Source: Stercorarius parasiticus (lineage: Eukaryota > Chordata > Aves > Charadriiformes > Stercorariidae). Taken from it: a DNA stretch of 64,000 bases. Position 1 is the stretch's first letter; the number at the start of each line of letters is the position of its first letter. Made by a program: the position numbers and the translations under genes. Location: NCBI GenBank assembly GCA_013396915.1, contig VWZL01002222.1:1-64000 (forward strand). Direction: 5' to 3'. The notes beneath the pieces were generated by a model, which saw only the letters and a program-made list of their open reading frames with translations, was not told where the DNA came from and searched no databases. This document shows positions 1-11,900 of this stretch, in pieces.

Positions 1-1005
1 GGGGGAAGGCTGTTTTTTTATTCCTGTTACCTACAGGAGATTGCATGAAACTGCTAGCAGTTGTAAGACCACAGAGGAAGAAAATGATCTGGGATCCTTT
101 CCCCACAACACAAAAGCACAAACATACACATGCTCCATTTCTAACATTATGTTCCTGTAAGATCTGAATCTAACCATCTGCCAAATGAATAGACAAAACC
201 CAGCTTGTCTTCCAGGGTTCAGATGCAAGGGGGTGGATAAAGAGGAAACATCACGCTGGTGAAGAGGCTGGAGCTTTCTGCACGGCAAAACAGGGATCTC
301 CAGAGCTCAGGACAACCAGTGAGAAACAACAATGGCTTTAATTTACCCAAGGACCAAGGGCTTGGTAGGGAATGCTTGGAACGCATGACCATCCCCCATA
401 TCGGTCAGGTCTCTGACACCACCATAAAACCCCGAGAAAAGAGGATGTGGAAGGAGGGGGAAAGCAGCAATTTTTTGGGGGGAAAACCTCAAAAAACAGA
501 AAGCAAACCCTAGCCCTCAGCACTTCACAATCTTGGGGAGCAAACTGGCTTCCCTCTGGGCAGGAGGCACTCACTTCAAGGCCTGCTCATGTGACCTCTC
601 TGGATTCTTCAGCATCACAGACCTGCCAAAGAGTCTCTCTGGCACTTTTGAATGTCATGTGACTGTTTGAGAACCAAGGCTGGGTCTGAGTGAGCAGATC
701 TTGCCCATTGGAGATAGTTATTTTTAGAGTGGGCATGATAAGCTTCTGCCAGGCACCATCCACACCCAACCACATCCACACAGAGGTATAAATCAGTCTC
801 ATTGCTCACTGGGAGACCTTGCCTTTTCTTATTTAAATATGTTCTCCAAAATAACTCTTTGGGGCTGTTATCTGTGAATGTGGTGGGAGAGGGGTTCCCT
901 GCTCCTTTCTGCCCTTCCAGAAACAACAGACGTGCAAAGAAGCTATGGGGCTTTTTGTTTTTGCACAGCATTGGCTTTGTCCTTAACAAAATTAGTTCAA
1001 GGAGA

Positions 1006-1011
1006 TTTATT
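1006..1011 (-). terminator. candidate poly(A) signal of the minus-strand gene
   Basis: TTTATT on the plus strand is AATAAA on the minus strand, about 825 bp past the stop codon at 1835. It would give a 3' UTR of ordinary length. A second AATAAA (22-17) lies near the window edge and could be an alternative end. Confidence 0.35.
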
Positions 1012-1117
1012 GCTGGCAACGGGCACTGAGGGCTGGCCTGGTGCTTGTCTGCAGAAGATGAGACAGGGTGTTCCCACTGCAAAGTGCCTCACTTTGGCGG
1101 TCAGAAGATGAGGTGGA

Positions 1118-1195
1118 TTTTGCTCCCTGGCTACTGGCTGCGTGACCTCGGGTGCATGCCTTCACCTCTCCCTGCCTGCCCCAGTTGTCTCAGGA
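1118..1195 (+). mobile_element. MIR-type SINE remnant
   Basis: CTGGCTGCGTGACCTCGGGT, then CCTTCACCTCTCCCTGCCTG and CCCCAGTT match the MIR core ('agctgtgtgaccttgggcaagtcacttaacctctctgtgcctcagtt') in order and spacing. It lies in the 3' UTR or downstream flank of the minus-strand gene. Confidence 0.55.
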
Positions 1196-1834
1196 CCGTG
1201 CACTCCTAAGGGAGTCTCCCCAGAGCTGGAGCTCGCTGTCACGGTGCATACAGCTCCTAGCACAGCGAAATGCATCACTCAACAGGGGATGGAGCAGCTG
1301 TTTGTATAAGGAATTAATTATGCCGTCACTACCAGATACAAGTCCTCCACTCATCGGTGAAGCAAAGAAATGTGGGCTCAAAGGAGAAGCACCAGAGAGG
1401 GGACACAGCTATCTGCCAGCCGTGCAGTCAGACAGGAGCGAGTCTGCTTCCCTCCACTCTGCCTTCCTGATGTGTTTCAGCCCAAACCTGGGAAAATGAC
1501 CCCAGGGAGCAGGCTATTTTGAGGCTCCTGGGCCATGGCTTTTCTGCTGTGATTACCCCGGAGGCATCTAATTAGTAGCAATAGGGCTGCCTTTTCTTTC
1601 TGATCTCTGCAAGGAACCGTACTGAGAAGCTACCAACTCATCTCATGCGGTACCCATAAGACCTGTACAAGCTCCCTAGCCAGTTAGCTTTACTTTTCCT
1701 ATGTCAACAAAAGTAGGAGTGATTTCGGGGGTGGAGTAGATGGACAGGAGGAGAAAGTGATTCACAGGGAAATAATGTATTCCTGCCATACATTCACAGA
1801 ACTAAACAGCACATGTATACATACACACACACTC

Positions 1835-2061
1835 TCATGAGGCTGAGGAAGCAGGCTGAATAACTTTCAAAAGGCTTGCTGCATCTTGCTCCATGAGTGG
1901 GTATTGCTTGGCTATTTCTAAGAGACAGACATTAAAATCCGCAGCGCAGTCATTTAGAATTTCAAAGGATTCTTCTTCAGGGGGTGGAATACAAAAGACA
2001 CCACACTTATTCACATAATCCAAGCAAGGTTGGGGAAACAGCAGCATGCCATTAGGTAAGA
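1835..2061 (-). CDS. terminal coding exon of the unidentified gene
   Basis: The acceptor is GGTTTTCTGCTCAG; the exon enters in phase 1 and runs 74 codons to TGA at 1837-1835. The translation has balanced, protein-like composition, with the segments CGVFCIPPPEEESFEILND and FNVCLLEIAKQYPLMEQD. The plus strand carries a chance donor-like GTAAGA at 2056-2061, but no good plus-strand frame accompanies it. The 3' UTR would run to lower coordinates. Confidence 0.65.
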
Positions 2062-5000
2062 CTGAGCAGAAAACCTTTCTGGAGAAGGCTAAGATCTATT
2101 CATTCAAAGTAAAGAAGTGACCTAATCATATCTTCTTTATGCATTTATCTGTGTGTGTATGTGTAAGTGTATGTGTATGTATATAGAGCTATCTTTGTGC
2201 AGCTATGTTTGCTACACCACTTGGAGAAGAGCTTGAGAGAGGATCTGAAATGTGTACTGTGGTGCAGAAAAGAAAAGGAGGGGGAAAAAAAATATATATT
2301 CAAAATACATCACACATCATCCACGCATCTACACAAACATGCTCGCATTTCTTTCACCGTGAGCTTTGGGTGTCAATCAGCAGAGAACAAACAGCAAAAT
2401 GAAAACCAGGAGCTCCTTCTGTTGAGGTTTTATGATAATGTCCTCCAACATTTCCCTGTTTTTGTTTTTAATGTGCTAAACTAACTGTATGGCTGGAGCG
2501 GCAAAGAATGCAAAGCTCACACATGTAAAGCATTGTGTCCTCTGACATACTATTACACAGAAGGCTCACAGTACCCCCCTCTCCCTCCCCTTCCTGGTGT
2601 TGATGAATTACATGAGATGAATATCACAGATCTGGGTTTTTTAAACCGTGAGCTTAAGCAGCAACAACGACTGCAAAGCAGACATCGTTGTCTGAACCTC
2701 TATTGTTTCTATTTCGGGAGCACATTGAGTGATTAGTTTGGGTAACAGTAACATCACATTACCTTCTACAGGCTGGAAATGTCTTTTAAAACTGAGGCAA
2801 CGCTGAAGCCATGTGATACAATACTGTAGACAGAGCCAAGTGGAATACATCAAAGAGTGCCTTGATGCAGATGTTTCATGCAGAAGAAAATTAGGTCAGA
2901 GACCACTTCAATTTCAGCTTCTGCCAGGCTTGTTTGAGAGCTTCCAGTGAATTCCTAATGAATAGCTTCTAGGGCACTTTTCTCTCATTCAGTCACAAAC
3001 TGCCACAGCCAGATGAGCTTTCCATGTGGAATCTTTTCTCATTATTTAAAATACTATTACTTTGTGTTCACAGATTCCAGAATCTTCCTTACAACAATAG
3101 CAACAACTCCCCCTCCTTCATCACCCCCCAATAAAATATAAGAGAAAAGGAAAAGGTAAGAAGAATAACCAATTGATACACAGTGTATGCTACAGGGAAG
3201 GGGGAAGGGAGGGGGGAAGCAAAAAATAAAAAAAGCAGCCTTTTTCCAATTTGACATGGTAAATAAATATCTGCTAAGGGTTCTTCTCAAATGCAAGGCT
3301 TTTTGAGTCTCAGGTGCTCAGACTTGTGGAGGCAAAGCAGTCTGCAGAAACCCAAGTGTTTTGTTGATATTTTGCCTTTTTTTTCCTTTCCTTTTTTTNT
3401 TTTTTTTTTTTTTTTTTGGTTATAATACGAGGAAGCTTTTCAGTGCGAGGACTTTAGGAGAGAAACAACTTTCCTCCAGTGATAAAGGTGTCACATCTTG
3501 TTCTTCTTGTTCTTTACTGGCCACAATAATAATTTTTTTTTTCTTTTTTTTTTAATGGCAAAGAGTGAGTTGCTTTAAAGATGTTTTTACAGCCTGTGCA
3601 CATATCAACTGGCACTGGCTGCTGTAGCCGTTGGCCCATTGCACTTCCAACAGGAGAGCAGAGTCTGCTTCAGACCTGCGCACAAAGAGACTACACAAAG
3701 CCTTCTGAACTTCTGTTGAGCAACAGTGCCCATCCATCTCTCTCCAGAGCTCAATCGCCTTTCGTGAGTAGCTTTGGGGGCCTCTTTTGAACCTCGCATC
3801 TAAAAAGAAAGTAGCAAGTGTGTTCACTAAGCGGTTTAGATCCAGCTCTTCTTTAAAGCTAAATATAAGCTGAGCAGAGGAGCTTGCAATTCCATACATG
3901 GCTTCCATACATGGCATACATCAGGGACTGCAAGGTTATGGCACTTAGAAATATAAACAATAGCCTAGCACCTTCTCATCAGGAAGATGTCTCAAGCACC
4001 TGTATTGTGGAAGCTTTTAGTGTGGTCCACCTTCACCTTGGAGTATAAAAGCAGTTCAGCAAGCCGTATGCAAGACTCCAGGCCCCAGCCCAGCCAAAGG
4101 TGACATTTTAGGTCTCAGGTACATCATTTAATCCTTGCTATCCGTGATTTTTTTTTCACTCCTGTGGTTGGCAGGGAGCCAAATCTGAATATGGATTGAA
4201 ATCTGTAATGATCTAAGGAGGTAAGCAGGTGCTGAGACATGACATATTGATAAGCTAAAGATATAAATCTGATTGTTGAGATGAGAAACACCTTCTCACT
4301 GGTAACCACCCAGACATGCAGGGAGGAGGGTCTTGACATAGCAGCAAGGTCCTCTCTGACACAGAATGAGGATCATGTCTGAATAATTTTACCTTGCAAT
4401 CCCAAGTGTCCTGTACGCCACCCACATGTTGCACAGGATCAAATCGAGACCAATGACTCAGACTGTCATCGGAGAGGATCCAGAAACTGACATCAGCCTC
4501 AACATGTCCAGCTGTTGTTGTTCGCTGAGTCGCAGACCCATGACAGAACAGTGTGAACTCCCTTGTGTTCCCAGGGGCTTAGGTGGAACGAAAGCGTAAT
4601 ATGAATTTGCAGCAGAACAGCCTCCATTCTGCATCTCCATTTTCCTATGCAGAACTGAGAGTCCTACAGAAGTTCACAGATGTCTGCTTTTGTCCACTCC
4701 AAGCAGAACAACTGAGACACTCACCCATCAAAGCCAGCATTTGAGAGGTGGTTTGATGTTTAGGATGCTTCCAAATTCACAGTACTGTCTTAAAGCACTG
4801 GGACCTGCATTTTTAGACATTTTTCAGACCATCTGCAGATGGACTTCTGTTTTTTACTATGTCAGCCATGTGCATTTGGAAATGAAGCACCACAAAACCA
4901 AAGGTCGTATTTGTCTTTCTAAACCCAAGTTGCTTGAGATGAACACACAGGGTCAAGGTCAAGAATAGGGCCCTGAAATGAATGACTCACGGCACAAACA

Positions 5001-8000
5001 GGTCATCCCTGCTCATGTGCACACCCACGACTATGGACAGAAAATCACAATGTTTGATTTTATCACCACTTAGCTAGGTGATAGTTAATCTTACTTCTCC
5101 AAAGGAACCAGTTGTCCACAAAATGCCACACTGCTGCTCTTCTGCTTTTTGCAGATCTGTGCTTCTCTTCAGAGCCTCTCATCTCTTCTGGTACTGACAC
5201 AAAGGGATTTTTTGGGGGCTCTCCTGCAATCAAACTCATCTAAGGAATTCCCAGACAGAGCAGGTAGGAACATGGGCATCTTTTCCTCACTCCATAATTT
5301 GAATTCCTATTCTCTCATGAAACTTCATGATCTGTGTATGTCTGGAATGTTTCTGCCCTTCTCCATGAGGTAATTCTCCCACACCCTCAATTCTTAGGAC
5401 CCACCACAAAGAGACAATGTCTCATATAAATGCACCTAAATGCACTTCTACCTCAAGTTCTCAGCCCTTTTACCTCAGTAACTTCTCCTATTTCATTAAC
5501 TTCTCCAAGGCCTAACAGAGCTCATAGACTTTTGTAACCTCCAACTTACCTTAAAATCCCCATCATTTGAACACTACCACACAATCCTGGCATAAGGGAA
5601 AATTTTGTAAAATACATTTGAATTCAATTAATCATGCATATAATTGGGACACTTTTATTCATTCATCAGTGGCTGCTAATGCACATAGGATACTGAAGTG
5701 GAAAACTGCTTACAGAATTAAAACATACCAAAATAACCCATTACAGGAATTTAGTTTTTCAAAGTAAACAATAAAAGCTGTCTTATATCTACCACCTGTT
5801 TCACACAGGAGAGCACAGCAGGTGATCCTGCTGGCTTTAAAAGCAATGAAGCTCTTTCTTTTCTGACCACTAACTGTAGAGATGAAAGCCTTTTTTCACA
5901 GCAGAGCAGATACAACTTGGCAGTAACTATGACCACTTCTCATCAGCGTCCTGCCTGCAGTTCCAGATATGGTTGCTCTCCTTACCCATTCAGCCACTGG
6001 TATCTCTAGGGATGCTATCAGCTGCTGAAAAGTGGGTCTCTGTTGTGGACACTTTTTGATGCATATCTGGATGGTGGCCATCATGTTTATATTCTACACA
6101 GACAACTGGGCAGCCTTATATAGGAACAAAAATGCCTGCTGTTTCCTAAGCAGTTACTTTTCTGTTCTTGGAGCAGCTCAGTTTCTTGGCTGTACACAGC
6201 CTCTGTTGCTCTGGGTTCTCCTGGCCATCAGCCAGGACCCAGGTTGCGTCCCTGCCCTTTCGTGCAGAAGCAACGGCCAGACCATCTCTCATTGCAGGCC
6301 TGGATGGAGGAGGAAAGTCTTTATTCCATGTAGTGTTATCCACACAATGAGAAAAGTAGAGCACAAGCGTTACTGACAAAACTGAAGCCCACAGGTGTCA
6401 CATGAATATCAGAGGGCTTAGCCCTCCATCATTGTGGGTGAAGCCAAAGGGATATGATGTTTTTGAAACATTCAATGTTCGGTGTTTATTTTGGTCAATT
6501 AACTTCCAAACAACCCCTCTCTACTATGGATACTCACCCATGCAGTCTGGTTCTCAATACTGGAGCTGAGTTGATTAAAAAAATGCCTATCATACCTATT
6601 GTTTCTAGGCAAGGTTAAAAACATTTGCACAACGGTGAGGATCTCAAAGACTGGAGCCACATCACCCATCCCACCAACAGCACAAATGGCAAAAGTTACG
6701 GTGAATGAACGAATTCATCCGCACAACCCATCAAATTAGGAGTGTTTTTTAAATAGCCTCTTGACTGAGAATTGATATCTCATTAATCTAAAGTATATCA
6801 CAGTGAGAGCCCTAGTAACGCCAAATAGAATAACTCTCCATATTGCAGAGACTGCAGCAGAGCTTTCACAATAAAGGCCTTTACATTTATTTAAGACTGC
6901 AACAAGCTTCTGTGGTAAGAGTGAAGGGCTGGTGAATACGATAACTCACCAGGTTTACAAAGGTATGGGCACGCTTTGTGAGACTGGAATATACTGCCTC
7001 AAGGGGATGTCACAAGAGCTGTGCAGCCAAATGCTTTCAGAGTCAATGTCGCCCGTGGATGAAATGTGGCCCGTGGTCAGAGAGGAAAATGATGCCTCAG
7101 TGACCTGGTTCCATATCTGACTGCAGCTGTCTTTTGGTGTGAGGCAGGGCTTTGCTGTCTCGTTTTCCAGCAGCAAGCTGTAAGAGAGGTAACACTAGTT
7201 CCCCTGCAAATGTAGGTGGGCATGGAAAATGCAGAAGCTGTACTCAGAAGGTCCTAGACAAAAGCTGCTCAAAAAGCAACGCAGCCAGCAGCAGGCAATG
7301 ACACCTAGACCTCGACAATAACTAGCATTCTTTTCTGTTATCTTTCATTTTAATAATCATGCCTAGATGCTGTGTGTTCTCCAAAAACCTACTTCCTCCT
7401 CTTTTCCCCACTCCTCTACTAGCCTTGGTTGTCTGCAGAATTTCATGCAGGATGAGATATTTTAAGCTAGGGGTAAGGTGAAGTTTCTGCTTCAGAAACC
7501 TAAATTTATTTACATGCTGAAGCAGAACATTACCTCAAAATGCTTCATTATAAAAATGTTGAACAAAAATATTTGGACTTCTTCATCAGTTCTTTATTCC
7601 TTTTCTTGTCTTGGGAATGGCAGCATGCTGGAGACTTAAATCTGCTGATAATTTGAAACTGTAATTTGATAAATAAGTGAACTTAAAAATGTTCCCTTAT
7701 CTAAGGATGTTTGTGTGGAGCTGGTAGCAAGGCCTGTTCACCAAAACGTATGGAGATTTGAGGCATCACAGGCACTGACAGAACTGGCTGAAGCACTTGG
7801 GAAAGAAGGAATGGTAGCAGCAGCAGGGACTCAAGAGACACAACAGACCTAGAGAAGCCTCTTTGCTAGCCAAGAAAACTGCAAAAACGTCCAAGTGCCT
7901 GTGCAGGAGCCTGCTGACTATCACACTGTTATTTTGCAGCAGTAGGCTTCTTGCCTTCACAGTGTGCTTTCCCCTGCCTCCACCTGCCACCCTCTCCACC

Positions 8001-8960
8001 AGCTGCCAGGTGCTGGCACTTACTCCAGGTGCTGGGAGCTCTTCTGTTGCCTCCTTTCCAAACCAGACAGTGGCCTGGGGTTTCACATCCAATAGACCTC
8101 CTGCCCCCACCCTGGTTTTGGAAAGGCCCCTTAGCATCAATCACATTGGCACAGTAGCCTCTGTGGCTTGTGAAAGGTATGAAGGAACTTGCTTGGAGCA
8201 GGGTTCAGGTGGGCACTTATCAAGTCTAGGGACTAATTGTTTTTAAGTCCCTGGTGGAAGACGCCACAGGAACTCTTAGTTTTGTATGAATACCAACCCA
8301 AGGGAGCACTAATTCAGCTTCAGTGAAGGGCTCATCCAGGCTTTTACCTGGCTTTTACTCAAATCCTTCCTTCACCTTAGTGTGTATGGGCTTTGAATCT
8401 GGGCATAGATGATTCTTTAATGCCTTTTATTCCACTGTCCAAGAGGCACTGTTTTCATGATTTTCTACCAGTTGCAGCCCTTAGGGTTCTGGGATATGCT
8501 GAGACACAGCTCACTTGGGCAACGCTGAAAGGCTGTTCAGCATTTTGGCAGTCATGACTGTATTTGAGTAATCTTTTGAGGACCTGAATAAACTCTGAAT
8601 AAAAGACATATTCTATATAGGCTGAAAGTGAGTGATCAAGAAAAATCACACTAAATCTCCTCATTCATAAGTAACTGCCCACTTCACTACAGGTTTTTTT
8701 TTTGATTGAGAAGGAGCTGTTGGGTTGCTTGCTACAGTCACAACTGAGAAGGATAACAGTAAAATGGCAGCAGGGAAGAACCCCCAGATATGTAAGGGGT
8801 AGAAACGGGGGCACGCTCTCACAGACAATATCTGATGTCATAACTCTGGATGAGGCAAATTTTTGGAGAGCGAGGATGAACCAGGCCTTCCCGCCTTGCC
8901 AAGCAGCAACTGCTGCAGTGCTTTCTTGGTCACTGACTACAGATAAACCTAAACCTTTGG
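1835..8960 (-). CDS. 3' half of an unidentified multi-exon gene, six phase-matched exons
   Basis: Six minus-strand exons read in the order 8960-8823, 8621-8515, 6093-5986, 3869-3591, 2823-2763 and 2061-1835 (138, 107, 108, 279, 61 and 227 coding nt). Junction phases are 1/1, 0/0, 0/0, 0/0 and 1/1, so the spliced frame stays open to the TGA at 1837-1835 and encodes at least 305 residues. Introns are 201, 2421, 2116, 767 and 701 bp. The product is rich in Leu, Cys, Ala and Gln, with amphipathic helical stretches and no obvious signal peptide or membrane segment; this suggests an ARM/HEAT- or TPR-like solenoid, which is inference. I do not recognise the family and assign no function. The start codon is not in these exons, so the 5' part lies upstream at higher coordinates. 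Splice sites were judged by eye. The phase agreement is the main support, though boundaries were partly chosen with frame in view. Confidence 0.6.
2148..2187. repeat. (GT)n-rich microsatellite
   Basis: Imperfect TGTGTGTATG repeats, starting about 90 bp intronic of the terminal exon's acceptor on the minus strand, where it reads as CA-rich. A shorter (AC)n lies at 1819-1832. Confidence 0.85.
2763..2823 (-). CDS. candidate exon 5 of the unidentified gene (61 nt)
   Basis: A short exon between CTCTGTCTACAG and GTAGAAG|GTAATG, both good splice sites. It enters in phase 0 and leaves in phase 1, exactly as needed to link the 279-nt exon with the terminal exon. It encodes ITWLQRCLSFKRHFQPVE with two flanking residues. 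A 61-nt exon that changes phase correctly is one of the stronger supports for the model. Confidence 0.6.
3374..3418. repeat. T-rich tract containing one ambiguous base
   Basis: Nearly pure T for about 45 bp with a single N at 3399, probably a homopolymer that could not be resolved in sequencing. It lies in the 767-bp intron of the minus-strand gene model, where it reads as poly-A. A second T tract lies at 3532-3552. Confidence 0.9.
3591..3869 (-). CDS. candidate exon 4 of the unidentified gene (largest)
   Basis: The acceptor is CTCCTCTGCTCAG; the donor is CAGGCT|GTAAAA, usable but not strong. The exon is 279 nt or 93 codons, phase 0 at both ends, with no stop. It reads as three or four helices (LDLNRLVNTLATFFLDARF; YSRKAIELWREM). 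An alternative acceptor at 3799 (CTTTCTTTTTAG) would need a phase-1 donor upstream, which the chain does not offer. Confidence 0.6.
5986..6093 (-). CDS. candidate exon 3 of the unidentified gene
   Basis: The acceptor is TTGTCTGTGTAG and the donor is GAATGG|GTAAGG, close to consensus. The exon is exactly 36 codons, phase 0 at both ends. It contains IQICIKKCPQQRPTFQQL, which superficially resembles the last subdomain of protein kinases. No other kinase motif is visible in the neighbouring exons, so I read it as another helix pair rather than a kinase. Confidence 0.6.
8515..8621 (-). CDS. candidate exon 2 of the unidentified gene
   Basis: The acceptor is CACTCACTTTCAG and the donor is GCCCAA|GTGAGC. 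The exon is 107 nt, enters in phase 1 and leaves in phase 0. It encodes 35 whole codons with a strongly amphipathic stretch (EFIQVLKRLLKYSHDC). Only 201 bp separate it from the upstream exon, so that junction would be easy to confirm in RNA. Confidence 0.6.
8823..8960 (-). CDS. candidate exon 1 of the visible part of the unidentified gene
   Basis: The acceptor is a clear pyrimidine tract ending in TTGGTTTCAG; the donor is GTCT|GTGAGA. The exon is 138 nt, enters in phase 1 (CC completes a codon) and leaves in phase 1. It encodes about 45 residues including the string AVAAWQGGKAWFILALQKF, which looks like a buried helix. The leaving T joins the CC of the next exon to make Ser. Confidence 0.55.
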
Positions 8961-8999
8961 CTGAAACCAAGAGCAGTCAGAGGGACCAGGAGCACATTT

Positions 9000-11900
9000 C
9001 CAGAGGTTAATGAGCTTCTTGCAAAGAGCAGCAATCTTCCCACTCCTTTCTCAGCAAGCTTCTTGGGGCCCTGACAGATCCTCTTCCGTGCACTTAACTA
9101 TTGACTGCCCCCTTTTATCTCTATAGACCCCTCATAGAGTAAATTTTAAAAAGTCAAGTCATAGGACATACATAAGTCACAAAGGATGCCAACAATTTCA
9201 TCATACTGTCACTGCCAAGTACCCAAGGTCTAGCTATAATGCAGACACACTTTTCAAAACTCCCAACTAAGTCAGCTGCTCCAAAGGCAGGACACATTCC
9301 CTCCAAGCACTAACTCATTGCTAAGTACTGTAAGTCAACAGCTGGCTTCCTGCCTTCCTCTTAAGCTATCTACCATCAAAACATGTCAGAATGGAGGAAC
9401 ATCAATTGTTGTCTGGTAAACAAAAGCAAATTTTTTTCCTTATCCTTTCCTGTTGGTCATCTCCTTTGCATTGGCTCCTCACTGTGCTGTTATCAAACAC
9501 ATGTTAGACAATAGTTAATAAGGGGAGAGATCCTAAGCGGAAAGGTGCAACTTAATGACTTTTGAGCAACCCTGTCAAACAAAAAGCTGAGGCATCCCAG
9601 AAATTCCTGCCCGGTCTTGTTTTGGAGTAGGCAAGCCCTGCTGCGTAAATACCTAGTGTAGATCCTTCAAGTACGTGTTAAAACAGCAGTAGCTCTAGTG
9701 TATCACAACAATTTATCATCACTAATTTAGCAACATACTCTTCACAACAACAAAGAGACTGGAGCAATATCCTATATGGTACAAGGCTAGCCAGTGCATG
9801 AGACCTTCCCCTGTGTCAATAAGTCACTGAGAAATAGGACATCATTGCTCTGGAAATTCAGCAACATTCTCACAGGAACTGAGAGTAGTTGAGTGGAGGA
9901 AGAGATGCAGCTTTAGCAAGCACATTTTCTTTCTTGGGAATATAGTATTTAATATACACTGATCCCTGACTCTAAGTATTATAAGGTTCTTTGGAGGTAG
10001 TTGTATCAGTGTCGTTATTCCAAGAAAAATGACTTTTTTAAAAAAAAATTCCTTGAAGAAAATGCTGGAAAGGACCAAGAAATAGTTAAGAACTATCTAG
10101 GTGGATGCTTCCAATTGGCTTCTGAAATTTATAAATAAGTAGATTATATAGTTGGAAATGGTTCAGTCATTACTGATAATCCAAGGTTTATGAAATGAAC
10201 AATAGGACCTATAGGCAGCAATAGCAAGGACTGACAAGGCAAAACCAAAGCAACAGAAATAGATAAAAGGTAACAATCAATCTTTGGTGATACTCTATGT
10301 CATCTGATTCAACTCCAGACTCCATTTGTGAGCCAGAATTTATTATCTAAAAGATAAGTTGGTAGAAGGGACTAGGAAGGAGAGGGAGAGATCAACAAGT
10401 TGAGCTCTAGCAGTTTGTATGAGCACTCCTGCAGCTGACTGGCTACAATCTTCATTTCACAATATATTATAAATACAGCTAGATGTAGGAGGACTGGGAA
10501 AAGGCTTATGGTATTGGTAATGTAATGCAAACGTCCATTAAAGACAGTAAATGCAGCTACAAACACAGACAGTTTAAGTTCCAGCTCTGCCTCCCATATG
10601 TACAAGGGACCACACACAGCTTAGATTTTTACAAAGCCCACAGAGAAAGTTAGTAGCTGAATAAGACATTGCAAGTAAACAGTTTGGTAATAACACCAAA
10701 TTTTAGTTCCAGATATATCCTTTTGAACTTGTACAAACCTCTCGGAAGTCAGAAGAGTTTTCTAAATGTATTTAATTTGATTTGTCCTTTGAAGCTTCTT
10801 TAACCCAGAATTTCAGGCCAATTCACCCAGGAAATCTGGCTTTCAACTAGGTTTGGAAGGGAGTAGGCAGCCTTGGTAGAGAAAAATGAGAAGGAACTTG
10901 GTCATGCTCTCTGATTACCTGTGCGGACTGGTCCTACTATGTTGGAGACAAAATGCATGCTCACTTTGTTGCTTTGGCACAGGCTAGTAGTTTCGGTTTC
11001 AAAGTACCTCACGAATCCAGGTCAACAAATGAGCTCTGGCACTGAAACAAGTCCAGCACAATGCAATAGCTTCAGGGTGTAGTCGTGAACACCGACTGAG
11101 CTACGCACAAAATATTTTCCCTGTTGCTTGATGACATTGCACTTGGAGGAGGTTATGGGAGGGAGAGGTATCAGAGGCTCTCTGGAACATCCATGGCCCA
11201 CTCAACCATATGGTTGGAGAAGGTTTTCCATTCCCACAGATCAAAAGAGACTGATATGATCACTGTCGTGTTTGCCTTTGACTCTACAGGTGGAATGAGT
11301 GCACATGTATTTGCAGGTGAGTCAGTTCAGAAAAGTCCTCAGCAGGAGTCTGTATCAAGGCTTAGTTTCATGCCTCTGTACTCACAAGAACATGCCTTAA
11401 ACATGTGGCCACCCAGCTCATGGCTTACTTGCACAACAAAATCACTTATTCATTGTAAGCATGTAAATTCTTTCTTGGCATGTTTGCAGTCTTGAAGTCA
11501 TAAGAGAACTGAAAATCTCTCCCTCTGGAAGACATCAAGCTGACTTGCAAACTTCCATTCCATACTGTCATGTCATCTGCCAGAAGAGATTAAATACAAG
11601 GCCAGCTAGAGCTTTACCAAACGGCTGCTTGGTTAGATCCCATAATAGAGGATGGTCAGGTATCTCATCTGTTGATTCCATGGGAGAGATGAGCTGGAAA
11701 GGTTGCTGCACAGGCCAGCTTACCTCTGCTCAGCTCTAACCTCTTAGACCTTTCTCATCTTTGAAAGCAGTGACTGTAAGGCGAAAAAACACAGCTCACC
11801 CGAGCCAGAGTGATGAAGGCAGTATCAGGCTGAAGAACCACAATAAAAAGATACTGCAAAGACATTAGTTTACAAGCTTGAAGGAAATGAGTTTCAATCA

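Noticed and set aside
615..1082. 155-codon minus-strand frame
   Set aside because: Lies past the stop codon and around the likely poly(A) signal of the left-end gene. No family motif or paired splice sites; probably a chance frame.
5986..6093. Protein kinase C-terminal subdomain (KKCPQQRPTFQQL)
   Set aside because: The match is limited to the Arg-Pro-Thr-Phe region. No catalytic loop, DFG or APE motif is found in the neighbouring exons, and the flanking exons read as further helices.
7766..8246. Overlapping 124- and 127-codon frames on opposite strands
   Set aside because: Both strands open in a GC-richer patch without splice support. They fall inside an intron of the left-end gene model.
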